Made by a program: the position numbers and the translations under genes. DNA of 64,000 bases from Chryseobacterium aureum (GTDB taxonomy: Bacteria > Bacteroidota > Bacteroidia > Flavobacteriales > Weeksellaceae): contig NZ_CP034661.1 of assembly GCF_003971235.1 (NCBI RefSeq), forward strand, positions 1,922,001-1,986,000. Reading direction: 5' to 3'. The notes beneath the pieces were generated by a model. It ran no database searches, had not been told where the DNA came from, and saw nothing but the letters and a program-made list of their open reading frames with translations. Below, piece after piece: positions 62,972 to 64,000 of the stretch; positions within the stretch are counted from its first letter, which is position 1; each line of letters begins with the position of its first letter.

Positions 62972-63530
62972 TCGGGTTCCAGTATTCTTCCGTTTCGTTG
63001 TTCAGCTTTGAAATATATCTGGCCAATACAAAAAGATAGTCTGAAAGCCTGTTCAAATATTTAATCAATTCCGGACGTACTTCCTCTGATTCATTCAAAA
63101 ATACCAATGAACGTTCTGCTCTTCTGCAGATGGTTCTTGCTGCATGTAAAAAAGTTGCTGATTTTCCACCACCTGGCAGGATAAAATACTGAAGCGGTTC
63201 CAGCTTTTCATCAAAAGCATCCATCCATTGTTCCAGTTCTTCAATTTCTGTTTCTGAAATAATAATCGGAAGACGCGATTTTCCGTTGGCAAGCATCAGC
63301 TTATCTACAGGTGTTGCAGCTTCTGAACCTACGGTGAATAAATCAAACTGGATTTTCTTCAACTGTCTCAAAACTTCTTCATCTTCTATATGACTTTTCG
63401 CAATTCCAATAAATGAATTCAGCTCGTCTATATTTCCATAACTGTCTACTCTTGCACTGGCTTTGGAAACCCTTGTTCCGCCGTATAATGCAGTCTGGCC
63501 TTTATCTCCTGTTTTCGTATAAATTTTCAT
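62961..63530 (-). CDS. Cob(I)alamin adenosyltransferase, PduO type
   Basis: The start is ATG 63530 (189 residues). A longer frame to 63590 adds 20 unrelated residues. The N terminus KIYTKTGDKGQTALYGG binds ATP in PduO enzymes, and VDSYGNIDELNSFIG, the Arg-rich helix TICRRAERSL and LNRLSDYLFVLAR are conserved. It transfers the adenosyl group of ATP to cob(I)alamin to make coenzyme B12. It overlaps thiN; a strong hairpin at 63601 lies upstream, towards the receptor gene. Confidence 0.94.
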   Translation of the reverse strand: MKIYTKTGDKGQTALYGGTRVSKASARVDSYGNIDELNSFIGIAKSHIEDEEVLRQLKKIQFDLFTVGSEAATPVDKLMLANGKSRLPIIISETEIEELEQWMDAFDEKLEPLQYFILPGGGKSATFLHAARTICRRAERSLVFLNESEEVRPELIKYLNRLSDYLFVLARYISKLNNETEEYWNPNER

Positions 63531-63600
63531 ACGACTAAAATACTTTTTTTTGAACAATGTAAAAAGTAAAATGTAGTAATAACTTCCCATCCTGTCTGAA

Positions 63601-63639
63601 AAAAATAACTGACATCAGGAATTAATGTCAGTTATTTTT
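63601..63639. terminator. Terminator upstream of the cobalamin gene
   Basis: AAAAATAACTGACAT and ATGTCAGTTATTTTT form a 15-bp stem with a 9-nt loop. On the minus strand it follows the receptor gene stop (63720) and should end that gene's transcript. Confidence 0.8.
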
Positions 63640-63719
63640 AAATCGGTGGTTGTATATCTTTTGAGAAGGCTTTCCTCTTTGTTAAGACAACAAAGCAAAC
63701 GTCAATTCCTTTTTACAGA

Positions 63720-64000
63720 TTAAAAAGTATAATTAACATTCAGCTGAAAAGTGGTTCCGTTAAATCCAAACTGGTTAACCTCCCAGGGATATCTGAACCT
63801 TCCTCCAAGATCTGTTACGACATCTCCTTTGCTGTCTATCACATCCGGATAAATATTCAGTAAATTATTTACGACTCCGGAAACTTTAAGGTCTTTGGTG
63901 ATTTTATATGTTAAAACGATGTCTGTAATTACCTTCCCGGAGAAGGTCTGATCTTTGGCAGGATCAGTTGCGTGTTGCCATGTAACAGAACCAAAATAGG
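63720..64000 (-). CDS. TonB-dependent receptor, C-terminal end (partial)
   Basis: A minus-strand open frame of about 93 residues running off the right edge, too short for a start codon. It reads as the last barrel strands of a TonB-dependent receptor: FSGKVITDIVLTYKITK, VSGVVNNLLNIYPDV (the conserved V-x-N-L-x-(N/D) hairpin region), and the final Phe-ended strand FQLNVNYTF. It imports an unknown nutrient; its full length lies outside the window. Confidence 0.85.
   Translation of the reverse strand, partial: YFGSVTWQHATDPAKDQTFSGKVITDIVLTYKITKDLKVSGVVNNLLNIYPDVIDSKGDVVTDLGGRFRYPWEVNQFGFNGTTFQLNVNYTF

Noticed and set aside
1..64000. tRNA gene as the integration site of the island
   Set aside because: I saw no tRNA-like sequence with CCA-end or GTTCRA T-loop near either 19-bp repeat. 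A formal tRNA scan would be decisive.

Overview
The window reads as a chromosome segment of a flavobacterium (Bacteroidota), most like Chryseobacterium or a close relative. Evidence: an AT-rich genome, Bacteroidota-type -7 promoter boxes (TAnnTTTG) before several genes, type IX secretion (T9SS) sorting domains, TonB-dependent/OMP_b-brl outer-membrane proteins, GH92 mannosidase, and Bacteroidota-style Mrp, DnaK and arginine decarboxylase. It splits at about 21.4 kb into an AT-richer accessory half and a conserved core half. No rRNA, tRNA or CRISPR array was recognised.

Defence island (1-21,350). (i) A Lamassu/ABC-three-component-like cassette: a small helical protein, a secreted DUF2511-like protein, a PD-(D/E)XK nuclease and an SMC/Rad50-like ATPase with a CxxC hook (116-3554), then a one-TM protein. 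(ii) A scar zone (4130-5410) with a 19-bp repeat, fragments that may come from a DNA-binding ATPase and a tyrosine recombinase, and a decayed HAD phosphatase. (iii) A Gabija-like pair, OLD/TOPRIM nuclease plus UvrD-like helicase (5722-9476). (iv) A three-gene unit, PRTase-like + NADAR + Cap4-nuclease STAND ATPase with TPRs (9524-14114), with its own candidate -7 box. I consider this the best candidate for an undescribed system. (v) A convergent 2170-residue Cap4-STAND protein of Avs type (14167-20679). The 19-bp sequence GGTACAAATATGGTACAAA occurs at 4223 and 21312, bracketing (ii)-(v) next to the 3' end of dnaK, so it may mark the ends of an integrated element. A shared palindrome TTACGG-N4-CCGTAA lies upstream of both the first cassette and the Gabija-like operon.

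Core half (21,450-64,000). dnaK; a polymorphic-toxin operon (T9SS small protein, SpvB/RHS toxin ending in a type-23 toxin domain, small lipoprotein) with a divergent HTH regulator; ppk1-ppx; an epimerase-like gene; a T9SS choice-of-anchor I protein; DUF3060; Fe-S assembly genes mrp and nfu-like; two OMP beta-barrel receptors; GH92 mannosidase; a dicarboxylate/amino-acid symporter with PhyH dioxygenase; BON and BON-SH3b proteins; CocE-type hydrolase; AlkB and an AraC-Ada methyltransferase; agmatinase and arginine decarboxylase (polyamine route arginine to agmatine to putrescine); HAD phosphatase; lipoprotein tyrosine phosphatase; thiamine pyrophosphokinase and cobalamin adenosyltransferase; and the end of a TonB-dependent receptor. 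The spacers of this half carry a dispersed double-hairpin repeat (five copies), a 17-copy heptamer tandem repeat and strong bidirectional terminators. The repeat family was not seen in the island.
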